This document shows, piece by piece, positions 1 through 7,727 of a stretch of 64,000 nt of DNA. The translations under genes were made by a program, and so were the position numbers. Source of the stretch: JBFHRE01 sp041746105 (GTDB lineage Bacteria; Actinomycetota; Acidimicrobiia; Spongiisociales; ZC4RG35); the NCBI GenBank assembly GCA_041746105.1, contig JBGTHP010000026.1, positions 1 through 64,000 of the forward strand, written 5' to 3'. The notes under the pieces are model-generated. The model saw only the letters and a list, made by a program, of their open reading frames with translations, did no database searches and was not told the DNA's origin. Position 1 is the stretch's first letter, and every line of letters begins with the position of its first letter.

Positions 1-450
1 CCGTCAAAGGTGGATGCTTGGGTGATGGCACCCCGAGCCGACACTGTGCCGGTGCCGGCGATCGACCCGTCGGTGAGAGTGGTCGTCCCGGTGACGGTGA
101 GGGTGGTGCCCGCGGCGACCGTGTAGGTGAGGTTGGCGCCGTTGAAGGTCACGTTGGCCAGGGTGTGGCTGCCGGTGATGTTGAGGGTGCCGACGAAGAC
201 GACGGTGGAGGTGGTGGGGTCGAGGTTGCCGCTGGTGTGGGTCCAGTTGCGGGTGGTGCGGATGAGACCGGTGAGGGTGAGAGTTCCTGAGGGTTTGGCG
301 ATTTCGAGGTTGGGCAGGGCCCCGGTGGTGGTCGAGGCGGTTCCGGTGAAGGTTTGGTCTCCGGTCCCGTCGATTATGAGGAGTCCGGTGCCACCGTCAA
401 AGGTGGATGCCTGGGTGATGGCACCCCGAGCCGAAACCGTGCCAGTGCCG
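1..450 (-). repeat. Internal 131-codon repeat of the surface protein
   Basis: A 57-bp stretch at 394-450 recurs at 1-57 with 4 mismatches, an offset of 393 bp or exactly 131 codons. In protein terms both copies encode GTVSARGAITQASTFDG. The left copy is cut by the window edge, so more units may lie outside. The high DNA identity suggests recent duplication or ongoing homogenisation of the unit. Confidence 0.7.
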
Positions 451-1148
451 ATCTCGCCCTCCGTCAACAAAAGCGTGCCCTGCGCAACGAGTGGGGTACC
501 GACGGTGACCGTCTTGACCGCCCCGGCGGTGGTGGGTGCGAACGTGAGATGGTTGAAATCCGTTCCCGGGGCATCGATGGTGGCCGCTCCGCCCGTCAAA
601 GTGACGGTCCCACCGTTGGCCACGAACCCTCCGCCGGCGCGGCTGAAGTTGCCCGCAACGGAAAGAGTTCCCGTAGTGCTCGTGAAGCTGCCGCCGGTAA
701 GGGTGAACACGCCGTTGACTGTGATGGCCGAGTTGCTTCCGACAAATGTTCCGCCCGCCTGGCTGATTCCCGAGGAGCCCGCAGTTATCACTGCTGCCTG
801 CGTGATCGTGCCCAAGTAACCGGATGCGATTTGGATGCCCGAAACGTTGGCACTGACATTGATGGTTGCGTTCTTACTCGACGTTGCATCGAAGATCGCT
901 ACATCGATGGAGCCTGGTGGTGCACCTGTCGACCAGTTGGCGCCCTCGGACCAGTTGTTGGTGCCACCGAGGCCAGTCCAGGTGATCGACGCGGCACGCG
1001 CAGGGCCTGCCAAGTAGAGGGCGCCGACGGCAATGACCATCAAGAGCAAGATGCGAAGTAGCAGGCCTGCGGTTTTGGTCGAGAGTCGCGACGCAGTCGA
1101 GATTCCTGCACCCATCGACCCCGCGACTCGGGTGTAGAGGGTTCTCAT
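1..1148 (-). CDS. Secreted beta-strand-repeat surface protein (3' end outside window)
   Basis: The minus strand is open from an ATG at 1148 to the window edge (about 382 codons), so the C-terminus is missing. The protein starts with a long basic N-region, then a hydrophobic segment (about residues 28-48) ending in Ala-Arg-Ala, read as an export signal. After it comes a Trp/Asn-rich stretch with NWSEGANWSTG and then low-complexity Thr/Gly/Ser/Val beta-strand sequence of the kind in autotransporter-associated beta-strand or beta-helix repeat proteins. A 131-residue unit starts to repeat inside the window (shared TVSARGAITQASTFDG). It has almost no charged residues after the signal. Role is inferred: cell-surface or matrix/adhesin-like protein. 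No enzymatic motif is visible. All plus-strand ORFs over this region are shadows created by the Thr/Gly-rich codons. Confidence 0.72.
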   Translation of the reverse strand, partial: MRTLYTRVAGSMGAGISTASRLSTKTAGLLLRILLLMVIAVGALYLAGPARAASITWTGLGGTNNWSEGANWSTGAPPGSIDVAIFDATSSKNATINVSANVSGIQIASGYLGTITQAAVITAGSSGISQAGGTFVGSNSAITVNGVFTLTGGSFTSTTGTLSVAGNFSRAGGGFVANGGTVTLTGGAATIDAPGTDFNHLTFAPTTAGAVKTVTVGTPLVAQGTLLLTEGEIGTGTVSARGAITQASTFDGGTGLLIIDGTGDQTFTGTASTTTGALPNLEIAKPSGTLTLTGLIRTTRNWTHTSGNLDPTTSTVVFVGTLNITGSHTLANVTFNGANLTYTVAAGTTLTVTGTTTLTDGSIAGTGTVSARGAITQASTFD

Positions 1149-1415
1149 GGCTGTTGAGACCAGGTACCAGGTAGGTGCTTGAAGTTGCCCAAAAACGTCG
1201 CAAATTCCGAATCGGCCGGCTTCGTTGAGCACTGCTCCGCCGTTTCTACCACCGGGGCTTTCGCACCCGCGAGGCTGCGCTGCGAGTTCATCGCTTCTTA
1301 TCGGCAGTTTTCGCAGACGGCACACACTTTTCAGAAACACACCAAGTGACTAGTCATGCCAGAAAATGCGGCAGCTCGGCACCGATTTGGCGCGTCGTCA
1401 GCCGGATTTTGCTCG
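1149..1415 (-). other. 267-bp gap upstream of the surface protein; possible structured leader
   Basis: No credible gene is seen. On the minus strand, about 1205-1290, the sequence is GC-rich and hairpin-prone, with a GGGTGCGAAAGCCCCGG element followed by GGTGGTAG and a later AAGCCGGCC. This is loosely reminiscent of the GGGACGCAAAGCC core of c-di-GMP-I riboswitches, but key positions differ. It may simply be a 5' UTR with promoter. It precedes a surface protein, a common riboswitch target, which is the only reason to keep the idea. Confidence 0.25.
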
Positions 1416-2177
1416 CTAGTCCTCGATCTCGGCGCACATGTATTCGGCCGATGCCGACGGTGTCAGAAACCGATCCAACGAGGCATCCTTCTCGCCGAGG
1501 TACCCGGCTCTGGCGTTCTCGAGAGGCGGGCGCAGATCGAGGGGGAGGCGGTCGAGCGCCCAGGAAGCGGCTTCGTCTTTGGTGACTACCAGTCCACCGA
1601 CTTTGGTGCACCACATGCGTGCCAGGGTGAGAAGGACGTTGGTTGTATCGGTGTCGAGTTCGGCGACGAGTGACGGTATCGCCCTGCGCATGGATTCGAC
1701 CAGGTGCTCATGTGGAATCGGGTCGATCACCTCGAGGGCGAGCGGACCAACGAGGGCAACGGACGCGGTCAGCACGGTGGCCAGCAGGGGAGCTAGATCA
1801 TGATTCACATGACGTTCTGGCACGAACCCGGTTTCGTATTCGTGGCGGAGCCACTCGCCGTACTGAAACTCCTGTTCTTGGTGCGGATGCCAGGGCTTGA
1901 CCATCGACTGGAGAACGACGGTGACCTCGATCGGGCGCCCGGCGAGGCGCGTGCCGCGAGCCCCCGACACCGGCATGATCTCGGTGAGAAGTTGTTGACG
2001 TTGTCCGATCGTGGTTTGCGAGTCCACCACAGCCAGCACGTCGAGATCGCTGAAGGGTCGGAGGCCGCCCATGACCGCCGACCCGTACTGGTACACGCCT
2101 ACAACGCTGGACCCGAGTACCTGAACCACACTCTTCAAAACGGCTTCGAGCTGCCTCAGATCCGTGCTCTGCATCAT
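1416..2177 (-). CDS. AadA-like aminoglycoside nucleotidyltransferase
   Basis: This 253-aa protein matches the ANT(3'')(9)/AadA family along its whole length (AadA enzymes are about 260 aa). Visible features are the nucleotidyltransferase signature YGSAVMGGLRPFSDLDVL with G32-S33 and the metal-binding pair D45/D47, and IEVTVV with E84 at the place of the AadA catalytic glutamate. The family block QYGEWLRHE and the helical C-terminal domain with LTLARMW and AGYLGEKD are also present. AadA transfers AMP from ATP to streptomycin/spectinomycin. The gene sits in ordinary chromosome with no integron or transposon, so it may be an intrinsic resistance gene or act on another substrate. Start at the ATG at 2177; the next codon is also ATG. 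Confidence 0.85.
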   Translation of the reverse strand: MMQSTDLRQLEAVLKSVVQVLGSSVVGVYQYGSAVMGGLRPFSDLDVLAVVDSQTTIGQRQQLLTEIMPVSGARGTRLAGRPIEVTVVLQSMVKPWHPHQEQEFQYGEWLRHEYETGFVPERHVNHDLAPLLATVLTASVALVGPLALEVIDPIPHEHLVESMRRAIPSLVAELDTDTTNVLLTLARMWCTKVGGLVVTKDEAASWALDRLPLDLRPPLENARAGYLGEKDASLDRFLTPSASAEYMCAEIED

Positions 2178-2293
2178 CGAACGGTACCTGGAGCCTGTGA
2201 CCCGTTCGCTCTCCGGTGTTGGACGGACCTTCCTGGCGAGGGCGAAGGCTTTCTGTTTGAGCCCTCGGCGAGATCCTGGTCTAGATTCCCGGC

Positions 2294-2881
2294 ATGACTT
2301 CTGGGTTACGTGGTCTGGTCATTGCAGCTGGTGGCACGGCCTGGCTGGCGGGTGTGGCTGTCCTGGAGTTGACCTATTCGGATTCAGACGAATCGTTTCC
2401 GCCGCTGTTTCCGGTTCTAGCGCTGTTCGCCGGTCTCTCCGTTGGGTGGGGCCTTTGGTCGGTGGCGAGATCGATGGATCGTCCGGCCGCTCGACTCGGC
2501 AGCAGATTGGTTGGGGTGAGTTCAGCGGTGTTTGGTATCGGATTCGGACTCGACCTGTTGCCGGGTGACGTCTTTATTGGGTTCCTGCTCGCCTATACGG
2601 TCGGTCTCTTTGTTTTGCCTGTCGCCTTGGTCTTCATGGGTGTGGGAGTAATCCGATCGGCGGCCTTTCCCCGATGGGCAAAGTGGGTTCCGCTGTCGAC
2701 CGCCGCGGCCGGCGCCATCACCTATGGATTCCATGCCCTCGCCCGTGAGGTCTGGGATCCTTCCGACGCCATTTGGTTTATTTGTGTCGGAGTGGGTTGG
2801 CTTTTGCTCGGCCTGGCATCCCTGAGTATTCCCCTGGGCGCTCCGAAAGTGTCTGCCGTGGGAGTTTCGTATCAGTCCTGA
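2294..2881 (+). CDS. Multi-spanning membrane protein of unknown function
   Basis: This 195-aa protein is hydrophobic throughout, with about six predicted membrane helices: near residues 7-25, 39-57, 73-90, 95-125, 132-150 and 160-182. It starts at an ATG soon after the divergently transcribed aadA-like gene. I recognise no family motif. Short charged loops (SVARSMDR, REVWDPSD) separate the helices. Transcription probably ends at the palindromic repeat array just downstream, which lies between it and the convergent glutamate dehydrogenase gene. Function unknown. Confidence 0.65.
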   Translation: MTSGLRGLVIAAGGTAWLAGVAVLELTYSDSDESFPPLFPVLALFAGLSVGWGLWSVARSMDRPAARLGSRLVGVSSAVFGIGFGLDLLPGDVFIGFLLAYTVGLFVLPVALVFMGVGVIRSAAFPRWAKWVPLSTAAAGAITYGFHALAREVWDPSDAIWFICVGVGWLLLGLASLSIPLGAPKVSAVGVSYQS

Positions 2882-2885
2882 GCCG

Positions 2886-2966
2886 TCGTCGGGCGACGGT
2901 CGTCGCCCGAAATCGTCGGGCGAGAGGAGTCGCCCGAAATCGTCGGGCGGCAGGAGTCGCCCGAAC
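2886..2966. repeat. Three tandem 27-bp palindromic units
   Basis: Three contiguous 27-bp units start at 2886, 2913 and 2940. Each begins TCGTCGGGCG, ends GTCGCCCGAA and can fold into a stem of CGGGCGA-type arms around a short variable loop (ACGGTC, AGAGGA, GCAGGA). There are no spacers, so this is not CRISPR. It lies 5 bp past the stop of the membrane protein and 60 bp past the convergent glutamate dehydrogenase stop. A bidirectional transcription-end or REP-like element is likely. Confidence 0.8.
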
Positions 2967-3025
2967 ACCGGCCTTGTTGCCGTGACCCACGCGGTTCTCG
3001 AGACCCTCCGACTTCCAGCATTGGC

Positions 3026-4369
3026 CTATGGCCAGATGCCGCGCTTTTCGGTTGTCTCTCGGCAGCGCCGCAGCGCAACCACATGAGCCGCAGTCCTGAA
3101 CGCAGGGCGCAGGACCGGTGTGTCGGGTTGGACCTCGGCCCAGGCCCGGGCGTAGGCGTCGAATTGGTCGAGGAGGCCGACCCGGGTCTCGACCATCGCA
3201 TCGGTGGCTTGGGACATCGTGGTGCGGAGGCGGTCTTGCACTTCACGCTCCGTCCAGCGTTCGTTGGCAAGGTTTTGGACCCACTCGAAATAGGACACCA
3301 CCACCCCTCCGGCTGCGCTGAGAACGTCGGGTATCACCGGGATTCCTTTTTCGTTCAAGATCTCGTCGGCTCCCGGTGTGGTTGGCCCGTTCGCCGCCTC
3401 AATGACAACTTTGGCTTGAACCCGGTCGGCGTTGGTCGTGGTGATTTGGGTCTCCATCGCCGCCGGGATGAGGACATCACAGGGAACCTCGAGAACTTGT
3501 CGATGTCCTAGCCACTTGGTTCCAGGCATCTGTGCCACTGAACCGGTCCCGTCCTTGTGGTGTTCCACCGCGGGGAGCGCCAGACCAGCTGGATCGTGGA
3601 TTCCTCCCACGCTGTCGCTGAGTGCGACGATGCGGGCCCCCGCATTGGCGAAGATCCGGGCGGCATTGCGGCCGGCGTTCCCGAATCCCTGAATGGCCAC
3701 TGTCATGCCAGAAAACTCGGAGATGTTGGGCAGCACACCGAGTGAGAGCAGGTGCTCTAGGACATAGAACAGGCCTTGGGCGGTGGCAGTTTCTCTCCCG
3801 GCGGAGCCTCCAAGATCGAGCGGCTTGCCAGTCACCACCGGCAGGTTGTTGAGCCCAGGGTGCATCATCGAATAGGTGTCGTACACCCAGGCCATCGTTT
3901 GAGAGTCGGTATACAGATCGGGGGCGGGTATGTCGGTGTGTGGCCCGAGATTGTCGCCGAGGGCGGAGATGTATCGGCGTGTGATCCGCCGTTTCTCGTT
4001 GTCAGAAAGGGATTTGGGGTCGCAGGCAACCCCGCCTTTGGCGCCCCCGAAGGGGATGTCGGTCAGAGCGCACTTCCACGTCATCCAGATGGCAAGAGCC
4101 TTGATCTCGTTCTCGTCCACGTCAGGGTGGAAACGAAACCCGCCCTTGCCGGGTCCGCGGGAGGTGTCATGGAGCACGCGATAGCCATGGAAGTTGTGAA
4201 CGAAGCCGTCATCGAGAATCACGGGAAGGCTGACTTTGATCGTTCGCTCAGGCTCGAAGAGCAGTTCTGACATTCCTCGCCAGCCGTTTAGAGGATGGAC
4301 GAAAGGTATTGCCCGATCGAACTGGCGCCGGGCGATCCGGAACAGGTCGAGGCTTTCTTGTTGATCCAT
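3026..4369 (-). CDS. gdhA: Glu/Leu/Phe/Val-family dehydrogenase, probably glutamate dehydrogenase
   Basis: This 447-aa protein has the full GLFV dehydrogenase layout. The N-terminal substrate domain carries GPGKGGFRFHPD (about 72-83) and the catalytic-lysine motif PFGGAKGGV (K111). PAPDLYTD follows, then a Rossmann domain with the nucleotide loop GFGNAGRNAA and the C-terminal AANGPTTPGAD. It should catalyse reversible oxidative deamination of glutamate to 2-oxoglutarate and ammonia; cofactor preference is not readable. The start at 4369 has an AGAGGA ribosome-binding site a few bases upstream. The open frame continues upstream to 4606, but that extension has no family homology and overlaps the PPOX gene. 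It is last in a same-strand run of PadR, hydrolase, PPOX, GDH. Confidence 0.9.
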   Translation of the reverse strand: MDQQESLDLFRIARRQFDRAIPFVHPLNGWRGMSELLFEPERTIKVSLPVILDDGFVHNFHGYRVLHDTSRGPGKGGFRFHPDVDENEIKALAIWMTWKCALTDIPFGGAKGGVACDPKSLSDNEKRRITRRYISALGDNLGPHTDIPAPDLYTDSQTMAWVYDTYSMMHPGLNNLPVVTGKPLDLGGSAGRETATAQGLFYVLEHLLSLGVLPNISEFSGMTVAIQGFGNAGRNAARIFANAGARIVALSDSVGGIHDPAGLALPAVEHHKDGTGSVAQMPGTKWLGHRQVLEVPCDVLIPAAMETQITTTNADRVQAKVVIEAANGPTTPGADEILNEKGIPVIPDVLSAAGGVVVSYFEWVQNLANERWTEREVQDRLRTTMSQATDAMVETRVGLLDQFDAYARAWAEVQPDTPVLRPAFRTAAHVVALRRCRETTEKRGIWP

Positions 4370-4481
4370 CGAATCCTCTGGTTGACCCGGAGCTTCATGA
4401 ATTGTAGAGCGCCTGGTAAGTGCCGAAGTCCCGTGGTGGGCGACTGCGAGAGTTTGGGCGGGTTTGTCTATCCGGTCGGGG

Positions 4482-4907
4482 TCAGACCTGGTTTCCCCAA
4501 GGGCCCACGCCTCGAACCCGGGTTGGGGTGACGCGGATGATGAAACCTTCTGGAGGATTGGGCATGGGTGGGAAATCGATCCCGGGACGGATGTAGCGCT
4601 GTGCAAGTTGGTTCAGCAGTGCCGGCGCACCACCTTCTGTGATGCGAGCTGTTCCTTCAACTACTAGATAGTTCTGCATCCCGTGTTGGTCGCCTTCCGC
4701 CTCGATCGACAGTGAAACCCTCGGATCTCGCCGGATGTTGGCGACCTTGCGGTCCGATTGGAGCTTGCCGATGACGATTTCATCGGCATCGATGCCCACC
4801 CAAACGACGGTCGTATGGGGCCGGCCGTCGCTCGCAATAGTCGTGAGGTGAGCCAACCTTCCCGACTCGATGACAGAACGTACCGACGGATTCAAAGCTA
4901 CCGCCAT
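4482..4907 (-). CDS. PPOX-class F420/FMN-dependent protein
   Basis: This 141-aa protein has the split-barrel pyridoxamine-phosphate-oxidase fold seen in actinobacterial F420-dependent PPOX proteins. Visible are the opening strand GRLAHLTTIASDGRPHTTVVWV, described here by its positions 16-37, then the cofactor-binding RKVANIRRDPRVSLSIE and LVVEGTARITE. It ends in the family-typical RVRGVGPWGNQV. These proteins bind F420 or FMN and reduce, or sequester, small molecules; the substrate is unknown. The start at 4907 has GAGGGAG 6-7 bp upstream. It lies between the serine hydrolase and glutamate dehydrogenase on the same strand. Confidence 0.85.
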   Translation of the reverse strand: MAVALNPSVRSVIESGRLAHLTTIASDGRPHTTVVWVGIDADEIVIGKLQSDRKVANIRRDPRVSLSIEAEGDQHGMQNYLVVEGTARITEGGAPALLNQLAQRYIRPGIDFPPMPNPPEGFIIRVTPTRVRGVGPWGNQV

Positions 4908-4969
4908 GGTGTGCTCCCTCCTCTGCGTTTGGGCATCGGTGAACGGTACTGGCGCGGCTCGGCTCTGGC

Positions 4970-6052
4970 TCAGAGTTTGCTCAGGATCCGCATCATCAAT
5001 CGGAACGAGAGTTGGGGTTTGGCGATCTGATTCACGGTCCCCGCGAGATACACATCCTTTTGTGGGTTGTAGAAGGCGAACGCTCCCGAGAGGCCGGAGT
5101 GCCCGACGAGTTCTGGCGATGGTCCAAACATGGTCAAGGCTCGCGGAAGCTTGAAGCGGAGAAGGCCGACGCCACTCTGCAGTGGGAAGAAGATCCGCTT
5201 CCAGCTGTCGAGTTCGTCGAGGTATTGGCGAGGGAACAGGTCTCCTTGAAAGAAACCGCGCAGAAAGCGCATGGAGTCCTCGGCAGTCGAGACGATTCCA
5301 CCGTCAGGACCAAAACTGGCCATCGCTCGTGGAATGGGCAGAACAGCCCGCTTGTAGTACATCGGTTGGGGTCGACTGTCCTCCGGGTCGATATAGAGGT
5401 AGGTGCTTGGCAGCCCGAGCGGCCGGAAGACGAGCGATTCGAGCGCATCTTGCAGGTCCATTCCGGTCGCGATCTCCACAACACGGCCGAGCAATTGATA
5501 GTTGGTGTCGCTGTACAGGGCCTTGCCTGGAGTCCCTGGAGCGAATGCCGCTCCGATCGAACGGCTGGCTTCGATCACGTCTCCCAGCTCCCAGGATTGG
5601 TCGTCCCCGCCAAGGATGGTTTTCATGAGATTGCCCCCCTCTGGCCGCCTCTGCTGGAAATAGTCGGCTATCCCCGAGGTGTGCGACATCAGATGGCGTA
5701 TCCGGAGTTCTGACGTGTGATCGTGACCGTCGTGCACGTGGATTCCGGCGATCAATTCGCCAGGCAGTCTGTCGGTCAGATGATCATCGAGGTCGAGCCG
5801 ACCGCTCGCTCGCAGGGCGAGAAGGGCTGCGGATATGTAGAGCTTGGTGGTGCTGGCGATGAAGTAGGGCGTCGTTTCCTCGAAGTTTCCTGCAGCCTGC
5901 TCCCAGATGCAGCGGCGAGGACCGTCCTCTACTCGGATCACTGCACCGTGGACGAGTGGGTTCCTCACGAAGCGATCGAAAACCGCCTGGAGACTCGAAC
6001 TGGGATCGTCCGGATTCTCGGACACGGTCGCAGGCGGTTCTTCTGGACTCAT
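4970..6052 (-). CDS. Serine hydrolase, class C beta-lactamase/PBP-like family
   Basis: This 360-aa protein has the beta-lactamase-related serine hydrolase signature. The nucleophile motif is S67-T-T-K70 in FIASTTKLYIS, a Tyr motif starts at Y180 (YSDTNY), and the third motif appears as GHSG (His in place of the usual Lys-Thr-Gly, common in esterase-like members). LMSHTSGIADYF and GPDGGIVSTAEDSMRF are also family-typical. No signal peptide is seen, so it is probably cytoplasmic. It overlaps the upstream PadR gene by ATGA, so the two are translationally coupled and PadR is probably its regulator. Likely reaction: ester or peptide bond hydrolysis; substrate unknown. Confidence 0.85.
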   Translation of the reverse strand: MSPEEPPATVSENPDDPSSSLQAVFDRFVRNPLVHGAVIRVEDGPRRCIWEQAAGNFEETTPYFIASTTKLYISAALLALRASGRLDLDDHLTDRLPGELIAGIHVHDGHDHTSELRIRHLMSHTSGIADYFQQRRPEGGNLMKTILGGDDQSWELGDVIEASRSIGAAFAPGTPGKALYSDTNYQLLGRVVEIATGMDLQDALESLVFRPLGLPSTYLYIDPEDSRPQPMYYKRAVLPIPRAMASFGPDGGIVSTAEDSMRFLRGFFQGDLFPRQYLDELDSWKRIFFPLQSGVGLLRFKLPRALTMFGPSPELVGHSGLSGAFAFYNPQKDVYLAGTVNQIAKPQLSFRLMMRILSKL

Positions 6053-6606
6053 GACGCCTCCGCTTCGGTTGTGCCGGCGAGGTCACCGAGCAGGCGGGTC
6101 GCCCATGCGATTTCTGCCCTGGCATGTGCGAGTCCGTTGTGGACTGTGGCGAGACGCAGTCGTTGGGGAAGGTCCATTGTGTCGCCTGCATGTTTCTCGA
6201 GCGTCGACCCGATTTCGTTCAGCGTGGCTTCCACCAACATGGTTTCAGCTACGCGATGCTGAAGGAGTCGCCGGATTTCCGGCGTTTGGAGGCGCCCGGC
6301 AAAAAATAGCTGTAGGAGAAACGGCCGGCGCGACGTTTGGGTTTCGTGGGCGGTGGCCAGCCATTGATCGAGTTCGACCTTTCCTGCCTGGGTCAGTCTG
6401 TGCTCGTTGCGGTCCGGCTTGCCCTCCTGCTCGATGGGATCGACATCGATCATTCCTTCGTCCGCCAATCGCGCCAGCGTCCTATAGATCTGAGCTTGAT
6501 CTGCCACCCAGAAGTGTCCGACGGTTTGATCAAAAACCCGCTTCAGGTCATAACCACTGAACGGCTGGAGTGAGAGAAACCCGAGAATGGCGTGTTGTAG
6601 CGACAT
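6049..6606 (-). CDS. PadR-family transcriptional regulator
   Basis: This 185-aa protein has the PadR winged helix at its N-terminus: LGFLSLQPFSGYDLKRVF, QAQIYRTLARLADEGMI and the wing with NEHRLTQAGKVELDQWL. A C-terminal helical dimerisation domain (VirR/PadR-C type, residues 90-180) follows. Such proteins are usually repressors released by a small ligand. It is followed by an ATGA overlap with the serine hydrolase gene. A palindrome at 6634-6657, 27 bp upstream of its start, is the likely autoregulatory operator. Confidence 0.9.
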   Translation of the reverse strand: MSLQHAILGFLSLQPFSGYDLKRVFDQTVGHFWVADQAQIYRTLARLADEGMIDVDPIEQEGKPDRNEHRLTQAGKVELDQWLATAHETQTSRRPFLLQLFFAGRLQTPEIRRLLQHRVAETMLVEATLNEIGSTLEKHAGDTMDLPQRLRLATVHNGLAHARAEIAWATRLLGDLAGTTEAEAS

Positions 6607-6633
6607 GAGAAGACGAGACCATAGAGGACGAAT

Positions 6634-6657
6634 CCTATATATGTCAAGTCATATAGG
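6634..6657. promoter_or_regulatory. Palindromic operator upstream of padR-like gene
   Basis: CCTATAT and ATATAGG form a perfect 7-bp inverted repeat around a 10-bp centre, ATGTCAAGTC. The site is AT-rich in a GC-rich genome and lies between the PadR gene and the small membrane gene. PadR operators are typically ATGT/ACAT-centred dyads; the centre here contains ATGT. Probably a binding site overlapping the promoter. Confidence 0.6.
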
Positions 6658-6670
6658 TCATGGACGAAAG

Positions 6671-6874
6671 TCAGGAACCGCTTTCGGTCTCCCCATCGGA
6701 TTTGCCGAATGGCGCCCAGCGGGCCATAAGGAGTCCGAGAAGGATCCCCAGAATCGGCAACCCGAACACCGACAGATTGTCCAGGGGCCAGATTGACCAC
6801 TGCTGTAGTGCGATCGCCAGGAATACACCGAAGAAGAAACCGGAAATCACTCCGAGAACAGGTCGGCCTCTCAC
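6671..6874 (-). CDS. Small two-helix membrane protein
   Basis: This 67-aa protein starts with GTG and shares a GTGA overlap with the upstream exported protein, which strongly supports translation. It has two hydrophobic helices (about residues 7-25 and 36-52) with a WSIWPLDN turn between them and a charged tail GKSDGETES. No family is recognised. It probably functions with the exported protein encoded just upstream. Confidence 0.55.
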   Translation of the reverse strand: MRGRPVLGVISGFFFGVFLAIALQQWSIWPLDNLSVFGLPILGILLGLLMARWAPFGKSDGETESGS

Positions 6875-7446
6875 GGCTTTCCCTTGACCCGGCCGGCGGC
6901 GACGACGCCTAACCCGGTGATGACCGCGGCCGCGGTCGAGCCGCCGCCCGCCGGCGTTGGGAGGACAGGGCCCTCGAGTTTTACGTAGGCGTCGGCATCA
7001 CAACTTCCACCATCTGCATCGTGAAACGCGGTGAGTTGGTAGATCCCGACGATGTTGTCGAGTTCACTGCCGAGCACGTACGTAGCCCCGGGATCGGTGG
7101 AAGTGACGTCGTCATCGTTCGGGTCGAGACCCCAGTCTCCGATGTTGACGGTGAGGGGGCCGATCACAACCCCGACCGCACCCAGATAGTTCGTGTTGGT
7201 CATCGAAACACTTCCGGAATACGGGATCTCGAGACCGGCTCGTTTCTCAGGCACGACTATCGGATTTGAGGGGGTGTCGAAGCTGGCGTCGTATGGTACG
7301 CCATCGATGGTGGCGGTCCCTTGACACGGACCGATCACCCTGGCGGAGGCTGGTGTGGCCGATATCAACCAGATCGTTGCAAACATTGCAACGATCACCG
7401 CAGTGCGTTTGAACGCGCGAGCCGCCTCTCCTATGGCTCTCACCAT
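6871..7446 (-). CDS. Exported protein with C-terminal membrane anchor
   Basis: From the ATG at 7446 this is 191 aa. It has a signal peptide (basic start, hydrophobic core VIVAMFATIWLISATP, cleavage near ASA-RV), a beta-rich domain with two cysteines far apart (GPCQGT and GGSCDAD), and a proline/glycine linker. A C-terminal hydrophobic helix, AAAVITGLGVVAAG, then a basic tail (RVKGKP) complete it, resembling a surface-anchored protein. The longer frame to 7650 lacks a signal-like start and looks spurious. The gene is coupled to the small membrane protein by a GTGA overlap. No known family; role unknown. Confidence 0.6.
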   Translation of the reverse strand: MVRAIGEAARAFKRTAVIVAMFATIWLISATPASARVIGPCQGTATIDGVPYDASFDTPSNPIVVPEKRAGLEIPYSGSVSMTNTNYLGAVGVVIGPLTVNIGDWGLDPNDDDVTSTDPGATYVLGSELDNIVGIYQLTAFHDADGGSCDADAYVKLEGPVLPTPAGGGSTAAAVITGLGVVAAGRVKGKP

Positions 7447-7727
7447 GGCTTTCACCCTAGTTACGAGAGAAGGCTCCTGCGGGTGGAAACCCGACCAGGA
7501 TGCAACGGGGGGCCGGGATGAGCCGGTGATGACAGTCATTGATAGCGTGATCGCGATGGCCTCCTCGGCCCGGCGTTTGGTTGATGCGTGTCCAAACCAC
7601 ATCCATGTTTTTGCCAATCGGTCCCCTGGTGATCGATAGCCACCGTCCACCTGCGGATTGGTAGGTCACCGAATTGGAAACCTGAAACCTCCTCGTCAAG
7701 GTGGTCGCGAACGAACGGAGGGAGAGC

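Noticed and set aside
18..1061. Overlapping plus-strand ORFs across the left end
   Set aside because: They mirror the Thr/Gly/Val-rich minus-strand surface protein and have no signal, motif or ribosome-binding site of their own.
1205..1290. c-di-GMP-I riboswitch
   Set aside because: The GGGACGCAAAGCC core is only partly matched and the P1/P3 parts cannot be paired convincingly by eye; kept only as a weak idea.
2886..2966. CRISPR array
   Set aside because: Units are directly adjacent with no spacers, each is itself a palindrome, and no cas gene is nearby.
4370..4606. N-terminal extension of glutamate dehydrogenase
   Set aside because: It has no family homology and overlaps the PPOX gene; the ATG at 4369 has a good ribosome-binding site.
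7447..7650. N-terminal extension of the exported protein
   Set aside because: A signal peptide begins at 7446; the extension is charged and unlike a secretory start.
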